DNA of 64,000 nt. It comes from CAZKBP01 sp964551015. Lineage in GTDB: Bacteria; Bacteroidota; Bacteroidia; Cytophagales; Microscillaceae. A program made the position numbers and the translations under genes. The stretch spans positions 1 through 64,000 of the forward strand of contig CAZKBP010000022.1 in the NCBI GenBank assembly GCA_964551015.1. Direction: 5' to 3'. Numbering within the stretch: position 1 is the first letter of the stretch; each line of letters opens with the position of its first letter. Below the pieces are notes generated by a model. That model was not told the DNA's origin and searched no databases. It saw only the letters and a program-made list of their open reading frames with translations. Shown one piece after another: positions 1 to 7,828 of this stretch.

Positions 1-90
1 GAGACACAGAGTGAACAGCCGAGCCTTTTATAATTTTTTTGAAACACAGTGACACAGCGTAAACAGCTGGATTCTAAATCTGTGCTGACT

Positions 91-531
91 TCATCCCCCA
101 TAGATCATTTTATAATGCTGAATACCTGCTTCTTCAAACATTTCTCCTTCTTGGCGGAATCCGTGTTTTAGATAAAGATTGACGGCCTGAATCTGTGCGT
201 GTAGATAGAGCGTTTTTCCCTTGGTGTCGGGGTGCTTTTGTATATCTTGGAGTACTGCCTGCACCAATGTGGAGCCTACCTTTTGGTGGCGATACGTGGG
301 CAGCACGGCAAAGCGTTCTAATTTAATTCCTTTGTCGGTAAAGCGCCAGCGAGCCGTGCCACTGGGTATATGGTCAGGCTCCAGCCAGGCTAGGAAATGT
401 CGTGCGCTGTCTTCGTATAGGTCGTATTCCTCTTCTCGGCTAACCCCCTGCTCTTCAACAAAAACCACTTGTCGAATGTGAAATGCTATCTCTAAATCTT
501 TGGAGCGAGAAATTTGCTGAACTTTGATCAT
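91..531 (-). CDS. GNAT family N-acetyltransferase
   Basis: This 146-residue protein has the length and layout of a single GNAT domain, which transfers an acetyl group from acetyl-CoA to an amine. The acetyl-CoA-binding segment is visible near residues 73-95, where RFAVLPTYRHQKVGSTLV gives the beta4 strand followed by the R/Q-x-x-G-x-G/A type pyrophosphate loop. The C-terminal half, with ALYLHAQ-like and NLYLKHGF segments, matches the ElaA/YjcF-like branch. The ATG start (complement of 529-531) is the only sensible one. It diverges from the secreted-protein gene at 608. The substrate cannot be told from sequence; family assignment is secure, function is not. Confidence 0.85.
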   Translation of the reverse strand: MIKVQQISRSKDLEIAFHIRQVVFVEEQGVSREEEYDLYEDSARHFLAWLEPDHIPSGTARWRFTDKGIKLERFAVLPTYRHQKVGSTLVQAVLQDIQKHPDTKGKTLYLHAQIQAVNLYLKHGFRQEGEMFEEAGIQHYKMIYGG

Positions 532-607
532 AGAAAAGTTGGATTTCTATGGGCTACTTATTAATTTAAAATAAAGAATATTAGATTATACCTCCCCTAA
601 AAGAGAT

Positions 608-2239
608 ATGAAGTTTATAATACACAAATATAATTACATTTGCTTAGGTATACTAAGCCTATTACTCATCAGCCCAGTATCAAGAGCGCAATTTTCGGTA
701 GATACACGTATTTTGCTACCTATCAAGCGAGAGGCTCCTCAGGAAATCAACCTAGTGCCGATTAAAGATAAAGGCTTGGTTCTTATCTCAGTAACAGAAC
801 CCTGGCACTACGATAAAAATAAAACATTTACTTTCAGTTTTATCGATACCACGCTCAAAGTACAAAGTGAGAAGGATTTTCTACTACCTTATGACTTTGC
901 CGACAGTAAATTAATTTATTATGATGACGATAGCCACCTGTATTTCTTCTCTCAAAGCAGTCCTGACAAAGAAGTATTAATTTTCCGCTTAAACCTGTTC
1001 ACTAAAGAAAACAACCTCTATGAGTTCGAGCTTCCAATTAACATAGAGGTGACAGACTTTGAAGCCTTGGGAGACCAAGTTTATTTGATGGGTGAATATG
1101 GCTCCAAACCCGTGGTGATTGGCTATAGTTTTAATGAGCGCTTGGCTAAGGTATTACCTTCTTTTTACGAAGATAAAGAAGAGCTCAAGAGCGTACAAGC
1201 CGACCCCAAGCATCGCCAAATCCATTTTGTGATGGAAAAAAACCTCCGCGGTGCCCAAGGCTGTGAAACTGTGGTCAAACCTTACTCTAATCTCATCGGA
1301 TTGAAGGGCATGATGCGGATCGACGACCGCGGACAAAGAACCGCCGAAGATGCGCTGGTTTACTCTATTGATAATGATAACAAACTCGTGATGGGTACCT
1401 ATAACCTCAAATGTTCTGGGCATCCACAGGGTGTTTATATTGCTAACTTTCAAGGAGAAGAGCAGAAAAGTATTCGCTATACCAAGTTTACTGACTTAAG
1501 TAACTTCTTTAATTACTACCGAGACAAGAAGGCCGAAAGAATGCGTAGGAAGGTAGAAAAGAAAAGAGACAAAGGCAGCGACTATAAGCTCAAGCGTAGA
1601 ATCTCTACGCACGGGGAGTTATTTGAAACGGATAAAGAATTAATATTAATTACGGAAGGTTATTATACTTCTTACCGGAACACTCCTTACCGAAACCAAA
1701 ATAGCTCTCCTAATCTCAACAATTACCCTAATAACCCATTATATAGTATGAATAACCTGAATAGAGTAGCTGCTATTACTCGAAATCAGTTTAATTATGC
1801 CGTGGTGTGTGGCTTTGATAAAAAAGGAGTATTCCAATGGGACAATGTGATGAAAATAGAGGAGGTAGAACAGCCTAATCTCAACCGAGTAGTACAGCCT
1901 GGCTATCTAGGCGATAGCTTGATTTTGGCTTATCTGAAAGAAGAAGAAATCTACTCTAAACTGATTCATCGCTATCGAGCCGTCAAGGAAGAGAAAATGC
2001 AGGAAATCTCAGAACTCTTCAAAAATTATGGCATCGCAAACTATGATTGGCAAGAACTTGTGCATTGGTACGGCGATGTTTACCTATTGTATGGAGAGCA
2101 AAGGCTGAAAAATAGTACAGGCAATCAGCTAGGAATGGGAAATCAAGTCTTTCACGTGAACAAGCTCCGTTATTATCCACAAGAAGAACCAGAGGAAGAA
2201 GCCAAGCACAAGAAAGAGAAAAAAGAAAAGGAACAGTAA
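608..2239 (+). CDS. Secreted protein of unknown function
   Basis: I do not recognise this 543-residue protein. Residues 1-28 form a Sec signal peptide (charged start, a hydrophobic core around LGILSLLLI, cleavage likely after SRAQ), so it is exported to the periplasm or surface. The body has many short beta-strand-like segments with repeated aromatic and glycine positions, compatible with a beta-propeller but with no clean repeat. Residues about 300-325 and 525-543 are very rich in Lys, Arg and Glu. There is no T9SS sorting domain and no lipobox. It ends just before the tRNA-Gly promoter and stands alone between a divergent acetyltransferase and the tRNA pair. Confidence 0.75.
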   Translation: MKFIIHKYNYICLGILSLLLISPVSRAQFSVDTRILLPIKREAPQEINLVPIKDKGLVLISVTEPWHYDKNKTFTFSFIDTTLKVQSEKDFLLPYDFADSKLIYYDDDSHLYFFSQSSPDKEVLIFRLNLFTKENNLYEFELPINIEVTDFEALGDQVYLMGEYGSKPVVIGYSFNERLAKVLPSFYEDKEELKSVQADPKHRQIHFVMEKNLRGAQGCETVVKPYSNLIGLKGMMRIDDRGQRTAEDALVYSIDNDNKLVMGTYNLKCSGHPQGVYIANFQGEEQKSIRYTKFTDLSNFFNYYRDKKAERMRRKVEKKRDKGSDYKLKRRISTHGELFETDKELILITEGYYTSYRNTPYRNQNSSPNLNNYPNNPLYSMNNLNRVAAITRNQFNYAVVCGFDKKGVFQWDNVMKIEEVEQPNLNRVVQPGYLGDSLILAYLKEEEIYSKLIHRYRAVKEEKMQEISELFKNYGIANYDWQELVHWYGDVYLLYGEQRLKNSTGNQLGMGNQVFHVNKLRYYPQEEPEEEAKHKKEKKEKEQ

Positions 2240-2263
2240 CCCCGAAAAAAATCTGATGAATCA

Positions 2264-2294
2264 TTTGCAAATTCATCGCTATTCTTTACCTTTG
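2264..2294 (+). promoter_or_regulatory. Promoter of tRNA-Gly (Bacteroidota type)
   Basis: TTTG at 2264-2267 and TACCTTTG at 2287-2294 match the Bacteroidota -33 (TTTG/TTG) and -7 (TAnnTTTG) elements with a 19-base spacer. The predicted start is near 2301, about 18 bases before the tRNA. Confidence 0.7.
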
Positions 2295-2318
2295 TATTCC
2301 AAATCCAAATGGCCGCAA

Positions 2319-2391
2319 GCGAAAGTAGCTCAGCTGGTAGAGCGCGACCTTGCCAAGGTCGAGGTCGCGGGTTCGAACCCCGTCTTTCGCT
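2319..2391 (+). tRNA. tRNA-Gly (anticodon GCC)
   Basis: A full 73-base cloverleaf folds by eye. The acceptor arms are GCGAAAG and CTTTCGC with discriminator T. The D-stem is GCTC/GAGC, the anticodon stem CGACC/GGTCG carries loop TTGCCAA with anticodon GCC, and the T-arm contains TTCGAAC. CCA is not encoded. Confidence 0.97.
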
Positions 2392-2396
2392 CAATT

Positions 2397-2432
2397 CGTG
2401 GAGCTTCTAGGCTCCACGTTTTTTTATTTTTT
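2397..2432 (+). terminator. Intrinsic terminator between the two tRNA genes
   Basis: CGTGGAGC (2397-2404) pairs perfectly with GCTCCACG (2411-2418) around a 6-base loop, followed by an almost uninterrupted T tract to 2432. It sits 5 bases after tRNA-Gly and ends immediately before tRNA-Leu. Confidence 0.85.
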
Positions 2433-2516
2433 GCCGGGATGGTGGAATTGGTAGACACGCAAGACTTAAAATCTTGTGGCCTTTTGGCCGTGTGGGTTCA
2501 AGTCCCACTCCTGGTA
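2433..2516 (+). tRNA. tRNA-Leu (anticodon UAA)
   Basis: An 84-base class II tRNA with a long variable arm. The acceptor is GCCGGGA/TCCTGGT with discriminator A. The anticodon stem CAAGA/TCTTG carries loop CTTAAAA with anticodon TAA. The variable arm is the G/C-rich hairpin around 2477-2490, and the T-loop is TTCAAGT between GTGGG and CCCAC. CCA is not encoded. Confidence 0.97.
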
Positions 2517-2914
2517 CTAAATAACTAACTCTGATCCAGTGCTACCCCTATCCTTTATTTCACAGAAATATCTTACCGAAACCATAGCTGCAAATTTTCT
2601 TACTCCAATCCCAAGGCAAAAAGAGGTACTTCTATGGAGTTAGCAATGGTTTCAAGCGCCATAGATCTTAGCAAGACTCCGGTGAAGCACCTGAGGACAT
2701 TTTTAACGCTCGCCACTTTGGTTTTTGCCCCCGCCAGCTATTTTTTTGAGCGATAAACATTACATGCAAGGCTTGATCATAATGGCTAAAAAAGGTTTGA
2801 ATATTGCTTATAATTGAGTAATTTTCCGAGAAATTCTCCTAATGTCAGGGAAAACTTATAAGCACTCTTATACTCGTTAGAACGCCCATATTTCCCACGC
2901 GTGCCCCATAAAAA
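2517..2914. other. Intergenic stretch without a recognisable gene
   Basis: 398 bases between tRNA-Leu and the GAF kinase. I see no convincing ORF, no integrase remnant, and no repeat of the tRNA 3' end that would mark an attachment site. The promoter of the downstream kinase should lie here, but no clear TAnnTTTG element was found. Confidence 0.5.
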
Positions 2915-4117
2915 ATGAAAGCCCCAGATAAACTACCTCATGAAGAAGACCGACTTAAAGCACTACAAAGTTACTCCATTCTGGATACCCTACCTGAAAA
3001 AGATTATGACGACCTCACCCGCATCGCTTCCGAAATCTGCCAAACGCCGATTTCTTTGGTCAGTTTGGTAGATCAAAACCGTCAGTGGTTTAAGTCCCAT
3101 CACGGTCTGGATGTGTCCGAGACTAAACGAGATTATTCATTTTGTGCACACGCTCTTCATGATCCCGAAGAAATCACAATCATTAATGACTCTCGTCTTG
3201 ATCCTAGATTTGCGGACAACCCGCTGGTTACTGGTCACCCCTATGTGATTTTTTACGCAGGCGTGCCGCTCATTGACCCTGACGGGTTCCCACTGGGTAC
3301 CCTGTGCGTGATTGACGAGGAGCCTAGGCAACTGAACGAAAATCAAATTGCAGCCCTAAAAGCCCTTGCCAACCAAGTGATCAAACTGCTCGAGCTGAGG
3401 AGGAAAAACAAAAAATATCAAGAGGTTCAGAAGAAATTGGAAAATCAAAACCAGCAGTTGGAGCAATTTGCCCGCATTATTGCCCACGACATCAAAACAC
3501 CGCTGGGCAATATCAAGCAAATCAGTGGCATCTTATCGGAAGAATATCAGGATCTACTTGGCTCAGAAGGGCTTACTTTCCTGAAATATTTAGAAAAGTC
3601 TTCACAGCAATTGACCGATCTAGTCAATGGGGTACTGACTTACAGCAAGGGAGAAAGCTTACTTGGTCAGAAAAAAGAAACCATTAGCCTCTTGAACTTT
3701 TCAAAGAGCCTGATTGAGCTACTCGACTACAAAGAAGAATATCAGATTCGCCTGCCCTCCACTGACGCTCGGTTGTATCTCAACCAAATTGCTCTCGAGC
3801 AAATATTACTCAATCTCATCAGCAATAGCATTCGTTACAATGATAAAGAAGAAATCAAGGTTCATATTGACTTTTCCCAAGATGAAGATTACTACTATTT
3901 TAGCGTCACCGATAATGGCCCAGGCATTCAGCTAGAGGACAAAGACAGAATCTTCGAGCTACTCAAAACCGTGCAACCAACCGACCGTTTTGGGGTCAAG
4001 GGCACAGGTATTGGCTTGTCTACAGTCAAAATGCTCGTAGAAGGCTTAAAGGGTAAGATTGAATTGGTAAAGTCCTCCTCAGAAGGGACGACCTTTGAGT
4101 TTTCTATCGCCAAATAG
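2915..4117 (+). CDS. GAF-domain sensor histidine kinase
   Basis: A soluble 400-residue histidine kinase with no membrane segment. Residues about 20-160 form a GAF domain, and a short coiled coil spans about 160-185. The dimerisation/phosphoacceptor H-box IIAHDIKTPLGNI has its histidine at residue 191. The HATPase_c domain shows N-box NSIRYN, G1 box DNGPGI and G2 box GTGIGLS. It should autophosphorylate in response to a small molecule or redox signal sensed by GAF, probably in the cytoplasm. No response regulator is adjacent, so its partner is encoded elsewhere. Domain assignment is firm; the signal is unknown. Confidence 0.92.
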   Translation: MKAPDKLPHEEDRLKALQSYSILDTLPEKDYDDLTRIASEICQTPISLVSLVDQNRQWFKSHHGLDVSETKRDYSFCAHALHDPEEITIINDSRLDPRFADNPLVTGHPYVIFYAGVPLIDPDGFPLGTLCVIDEEPRQLNENQIAALKALANQVIKLLELRRKNKKYQEVQKKLENQNQQLEQFARIIAHDIKTPLGNIKQISGILSEEYQDLLGSEGLTFLKYLEKSSQQLTDLVNGVLTYSKGESLLGQKKETISLLNFSKSLIELLDYKEEYQIRLPSTDARLYLNQIALEQILLNLISNSIRYNDKEEIKVHIDFSQDEDYYYFSVTDNGPGIQLEDKDRIFELLKTVQPTDRFGVKGTGIGLSTVKMLVEGLKGKIELVKSSSEGTTFEFSIAK

Positions 4118-4263
4118 CTTTTCCTATTTGCAGTTGATTGTCTTATGCCAAATGCTGCTCTTTCCTTTTTAACAGTTATTTAACAAGGAATTTCTGTTGC
4201 TCGAAAACTTTTTCTGCTCAGCTTGTTATACCTTTAAACTATCAATCTATTTAACCCAAAAAT

Positions 4264-5406
4264 ATGAAAATAGGTATCGTTTGCTACCCTACTTTCGGGG
4301 GAAGCGGAGTAGTAGCGACCGAACTCGGCAAAGCTTTGTCGGACAAGGGGCATCAGATTCATTTTATTACCTATACCCAACCGGTACGCCTGAATTTTTT
4401 TAGCGAGAATCTTAATTATCACGCCGTATACGTACCTAATTACCCTCTCTTTCAGTATCCACCCTACGAATTGGCACTGGCCAGTGAAATCGTCAACGTG
4501 GCAAAATACGAGAAACTAGACCTGATCCACGTCCATTATGCGATTCCGCACGCTTCGGCGGCTTACATGGCCAAGCAGATTCTACGTACCGAAGGCATTC
4601 ACGTACCCGTGGTCACGACTTTGCACGGCACGGATATTACTTTGGTGGGGAAAGATGCCTCTTTTGAACCCGTGGTCACATTTAGCATCAACGAATCAGA
4701 TGGAGTAACGACGGTTTCTAAGAGTTTGCGTGATGATACTTACGCTTATTTTGAGGTTAGCAAGCATATTGAAATTATTCCCAATTTTATTGATTTGGAG
4801 CGTTTTCAGCGCGTGGAAAAAAACCATTTCCGTACCGCCATTTGTCCTAATGGTGAAAAGCTCTTGATCCATACTTCTAATTTCCGCAAGGTCAAGCGGA
4901 TTCAGGATGTGATGGAAGTTTTCAATCGGGTGCGTCAAGAAATTCCTTGCAAGCTACTCTTGGTAGGCGATGGCCCCGAACGCGTTAATATGGAGAAGCT
5001 CTGCCGGCAGTTACAAATCTGTGAAGATGTGCGCTTTTTGGGTAAAATCGGTGCCGTAGAAGAAATGCTCTCCATCTCTGACCTCTTCCTGATGCCTTCG
5101 GAGAAAGAAAGCTTTGGTTTGGCGGCCCTGGAGGCGATGGCTTGTCAAGTTCCCGTGATTTCTTCTGATACGGGCGGCATTCCTGAGCTGAATAAGCACG
5201 GTTACTCTGGCTTTGTGAGCAAAGTGGGCGATGTAGAGGACATGGCCAAGAATGCCTTGCATATTCTCAAGGATGAAAATTTGGAAAAATTTCGAGAAAA
5301 TGCCCTCAACCGTGCCCGAGAATTTGACATCAAGCAAATCCTCCCTCGATATGAAGCTTTTTATGAGAAAGTAAGACAGGAGGTAAAGGCCACCGTGGTT
5401 CCTTAA
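4264..5406 (+). CDS. bshA: N-acetyl-alpha-D-glucosaminyl L-malate synthase
   Basis: A 380-residue GT-B glycosyltransferase (GT4) of BshA length. BshA joins GlcNAc from UDP-GlcNAc to L-malate, the first step of bacillithiol synthesis. Recognisable features are the N-terminal GIVCYPTFGGSGVVATELG loop, the HVHYAIPHA motif near residue 82, HGTDIT near residue 122, and the C-terminal nucleotide-sugar motif EKESFGLAALEAMA around residue 280. The ATG at 4264 starts directly with the expected first strand. It converges on a lipoprotein gene with overlapping stop codons. bshB and bshC are not in the window. Confidence 0.93.
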   Translation: MKIGIVCYPTFGGSGVVATELGKALSDKGHQIHFITYTQPVRLNFFSENLNYHAVYVPNYPLFQYPPYELALASEIVNVAKYEKLDLIHVHYAIPHASAAYMAKQILRTEGIHVPVVTTLHGTDITLVGKDASFEPVVTFSINESDGVTTVSKSLRDDTYAYFEVSKHIEIIPNFIDLERFQRVEKNHFRTAICPNGEKLLIHTSNFRKVKRIQDVMEVFNRVRQEIPCKLLLVGDGPERVNMEKLCRQLQICEDVRFLGKIGAVEEMLSISDLFLMPSEKESFGLAALEAMACQVPVISSDTGGIPELNKHGYSGFVSKVGDVEDMAKNALHILKDENLEKFRENALNRAREFDIKQILPRYEAFYEKVRQEVKATVVP

Positions 5407-5984
5407 TAAATAATTTGTGTCTCCACTTGATATTCAGTATTCTGCCCAAAAACGGATTTTTGATAGCCCTGAATCTTATAGCTTTCCAAGATGCTTGCTC
5501 CCGAAGGAGTAGTTTGGCAAGTAAACTGTAATTCTTTTTGGGATGCATACAAAAAATTATCTTTACTAACCACCACCTTCCCTCCCCGAAGGCGACTCTG
5601 ATCTTGGTTCCAGTGTACTTTCAAATACCTCGTCTTGAGGTCGTTTTCCTTCGCTTCATAAATTTTGTATAAGCCACTACTGGTCATGGAATCCCTCACA
5701 GCGTATTGCCCCTCGTAGATGGCCCGATTGATATTAGCCTCTATAAACATTTTGAGTTCTTTACGCCAGTCCTCAGGCTGAACCGCCTGGCTTTGTTTCT
5801 GATCGCCTTTATAGACCGTTTTTTCTACCTTCGGATCGAGAGAATCCAAACGACTGATTTGTTTTTCCATCAAGTCTCTCAGGTCAAAGTACAGCTCGAC
5901 CGAAGTTTGTGCCTCTGGTGCCAGTTGACAAGCGTTCAGGGCGATTAAAAGCGTGAAAAAACTAAAAAATTTGAATTGGTACAT
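5403..5984 (-). CDS. Small lipoprotein of unknown function
   Basis: 193 residues. The N-terminus is a lipoprotein signal peptide with a hydrophobic stretch followed by LNAC (lipobox Cys about residue 19), so the mature protein should be lipid-anchored in the cell envelope. The remainder is hydrophilic and partly helical (about residues 28-75), then becomes beta-rich (about 115-193). I recognise no family. Its TAA stop shares TTAA (5403-5406) with the stop of bshA on the other strand. A weak TAATTTTG element lies about 83 bases upstream (complement of 6067-6074). Confidence 0.75.
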   Translation of the reverse strand: MYQFKFFSFFTLLIALNACQLAPEAQTSVELYFDLRDLMEKQISRLDSLDPKVEKTVYKGDQKQSQAVQPEDWRKELKMFIEANINRAIYEGQYAVRDSMTSSGLYKIYEAKENDLKTRYLKVHWNQDQSRLRGGKVVVSKDNFLYASQKELQFTCQTTPSGASILESYKIQGYQKSVFGQNTEYQVETQIIY

Positions 5985-6001
5985 TTTTGAGAATTTAGGA
6001 A

Positions 6002-6161
6002 TTAGGAGCTAGAATCTAGGCCTTAGCACGTAGAAGCTTATTCTTAGATATTTAACATAGAAACATCAAAATTATAACCTGACTCCGTCTTTTTATGCTA
6101 AGATTGATCTGGTTATCGTATTCTATTTCTTGGATTATAACTCCTAGATGCTGACTCCTAA
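6002..6161. repeat. Imperfect inverted repeat between a lipoprotein gene and gpmI
   Basis: TTAGGAGCTAGAATCTAGG (6002-6020) is matched in reverse complement by CCTAGATGCTGACTCCTAA (6143-6161), identical at 14 of 19 positions with both ends conserved. About 120 bases lie between the arms. It could be a small non-autonomous element or dispersed intergenic repeat. Confidence 0.4.
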
Positions 6162-6167
6162 GATAAG

Positions 6168-7694
6168 TTATCCTTCAAACAAAATATCACCCGTCATTTG
6201 TTCGGGTTGCTCAATGCCCATGAGCTTGAGAATGGTCGGGGCGACATCGCCCAGCTTGCCATCTTTCATCTGAGGCTTGAAATCCGAATCTACTAAAATG
6301 CAGGGCACTAAATTGGTCGTATGCGCCGTGTGGGCGGAGCCATCTTCATTGACCATCATATCGGAGTTGCCGTGGTCAGCAATGATGAGCGCAGAGTAGC
6401 CATTTGCCAAGGCCGTTTCTACTACAGTTTGCGTGCATTGGTCCACCGTTTCGCAGGCTTTGACGGCCGCTTCAAAGACGCCCGTATGCCCGACCATATC
6501 GGGGTTGGCAAAGTTGAGGCAGACAAAATCCACTTCCTTTTTTTTGAGTTCGGCTACGATGGCATCTCGAATGTCTTGGGCACTCATTTCGGGTTGTAAG
6601 TCGTAAGTAGCCACCTTGGGCGAAGGGCAAAGGATACGACTTTCGCCTTCAAACTCGGCCTCACGCCCACCAGAAAAGAAGAAAGTAACGTGGGGATACT
6701 TTTCGGTTTCGGCAATGCGGATTTGTTTTTTTCCCGCTTTCGCTAAAACTTCTCCCAGCGTACTTTGCAGTTTATCTTTATCAAAAAGAATATGCAAGCC
6801 TTCAAAGGTATCGTCATAATTGGTCATGGTTACGTAATGCAAGGGAACTTGCTGCATCTCGTGCTCGGGCTGATCTTGCTGAGTCAGCACGCTCGTCAAC
6901 TGACGGGCGCGGTCATTGCGGAAATTAAAGAAGATGACAACGTCGTTTTCCTCGATGGTTGCTCTGGGTTTTCCCTCTTCATCCGTACAGACAATGGGCT
7001 TGATAAACTCATCCGTAACTTCTGCTTCGTAGGATTCCTGAATGGCTTGCACAGGGTCTTGGGTGGCTTTGCCTTCTCCTTTTACGAGCAGATCATAAGC
7101 CAATTTGACTCTTTCCCAGCGTTTGTCCCGATCCATGGCGTAGTAACGGCCAATGATGGAGGCAATTTGCCCGGTGTTTTGCTGTAAATGCGTTTGTAAA
7201 TCTTGAATATAATCTTTGCCCCCGTGTGGTGAAGTATCGCGCCCGTCCATGAAAGCGTGTATATAAACTTTTTCCAAGCCATATTGCTGTGCGATGCTAC
7301 AGAGCCCTTTCACGTGTTGGATGTGCGAGTGGACGCCTCCATCGGAAAGTAAGCCCAGCATGTGGACTTTAACCCCTTTTTCCTTGGCATATTGATACGC
7401 TTCTTGGAGCACAGGATTATCGGCCAGGGTATTTTCTTCAATGGCTTTGTTGATTTTGACCAAGTCTTGATAGACCACTCTGCCCGCACCGATATTCATA
7501 TGACCTACCTCAGAATTTCCCATTTGACCTTCGGGCAAACCTACCGCCAAGCCAGAAGCATCCAAACGGCTATGGGCATATTTTTCATAGAGAGCATCTA
7601 CAAAAGGCGTTTGCGCTTGATCAATGGCAGATACTTCGGGTCGGGTAGCAATGCCCCACCCGTCGAGAATAAGAAGAATGACTTTTTTGTTCAT
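6168..7694 (-). CDS. gpmI: 2,3-bisphosphoglycerate-independent phosphoglycerate mutase
   Basis: 508 residues, the normal length for GpmI, which interconverts 3- and 2-phosphoglycerate in glycolysis using two manganese ions. Visible motifs are LLILDGWG with the metal-binding Asp, GQMGNSEVGH with the catalytic serine, FMDGRDTSP near residue 150, FNFRNDRARQLT near 255, and the C-terminal ADHGNSD metal site. I start at the ATG complementary to 7692-7694. The reading frame can be extended two codons to a TTG, but the ATG immediately precedes NKKVILLILDG. It is transcribed leftward, alone. Confidence 0.96.
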   Translation of the reverse strand: MNKKVILLILDGWGIATRPEVSAIDQAQTPFVDALYEKYAHSRLDASGLAVGLPEGQMGNSEVGHMNIGAGRVVYQDLVKINKAIEENTLADNPVLQEAYQYAKEKGVKVHMLGLLSDGGVHSHIQHVKGLCSIAQQYGLEKVYIHAFMDGRDTSPHGGKDYIQDLQTHLQQNTGQIASIIGRYYAMDRDKRWERVKLAYDLLVKGEGKATQDPVQAIQESYEAEVTDEFIKPIVCTDEEGKPRATIEENDVVIFFNFRNDRARQLTSVLTQQDQPEHEMQQVPLHYVTMTNYDDTFEGLHILFDKDKLQSTLGEVLAKAGKKQIRIAETEKYPHVTFFFSGGREAEFEGESRILCPSPKVATYDLQPEMSAQDIRDAIVAELKKKEVDFVCLNFANPDMVGHTGVFEAAVKACETVDQCTQTVVETALANGYSALIIADHGNSDMMVNEDGSAHTAHTTNLVPCILVDSDFKPQMKDGKLGDVAPTILKLMGIEQPEQMTGDILFEG

Positions 7695-7828
7695 AATCAA
7701 TGCTTTTTTGGGTGATCTGTTCGCAAATTAAACAGAATCGGGCTAGAATGCAGAAGATTTGAGAGATAAAATCGTTGGTGATTGCTTTGCGAGAGCGCAA
7801 GCTAAGGTTGAAAATCACTCATATTAAA

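Noticed and set aside
2256..2528. 90-codon rightward frame covering both tRNA genes
   Set aside because: It overlaps two well-folded tRNAs and their terminator, and the translated text is not protein-like.
2433..2914. tRNA-Leu as the attachment site of an integrated element
   Set aside because: No integrase gene and no repeat of the tRNA 3' end was found nearby.
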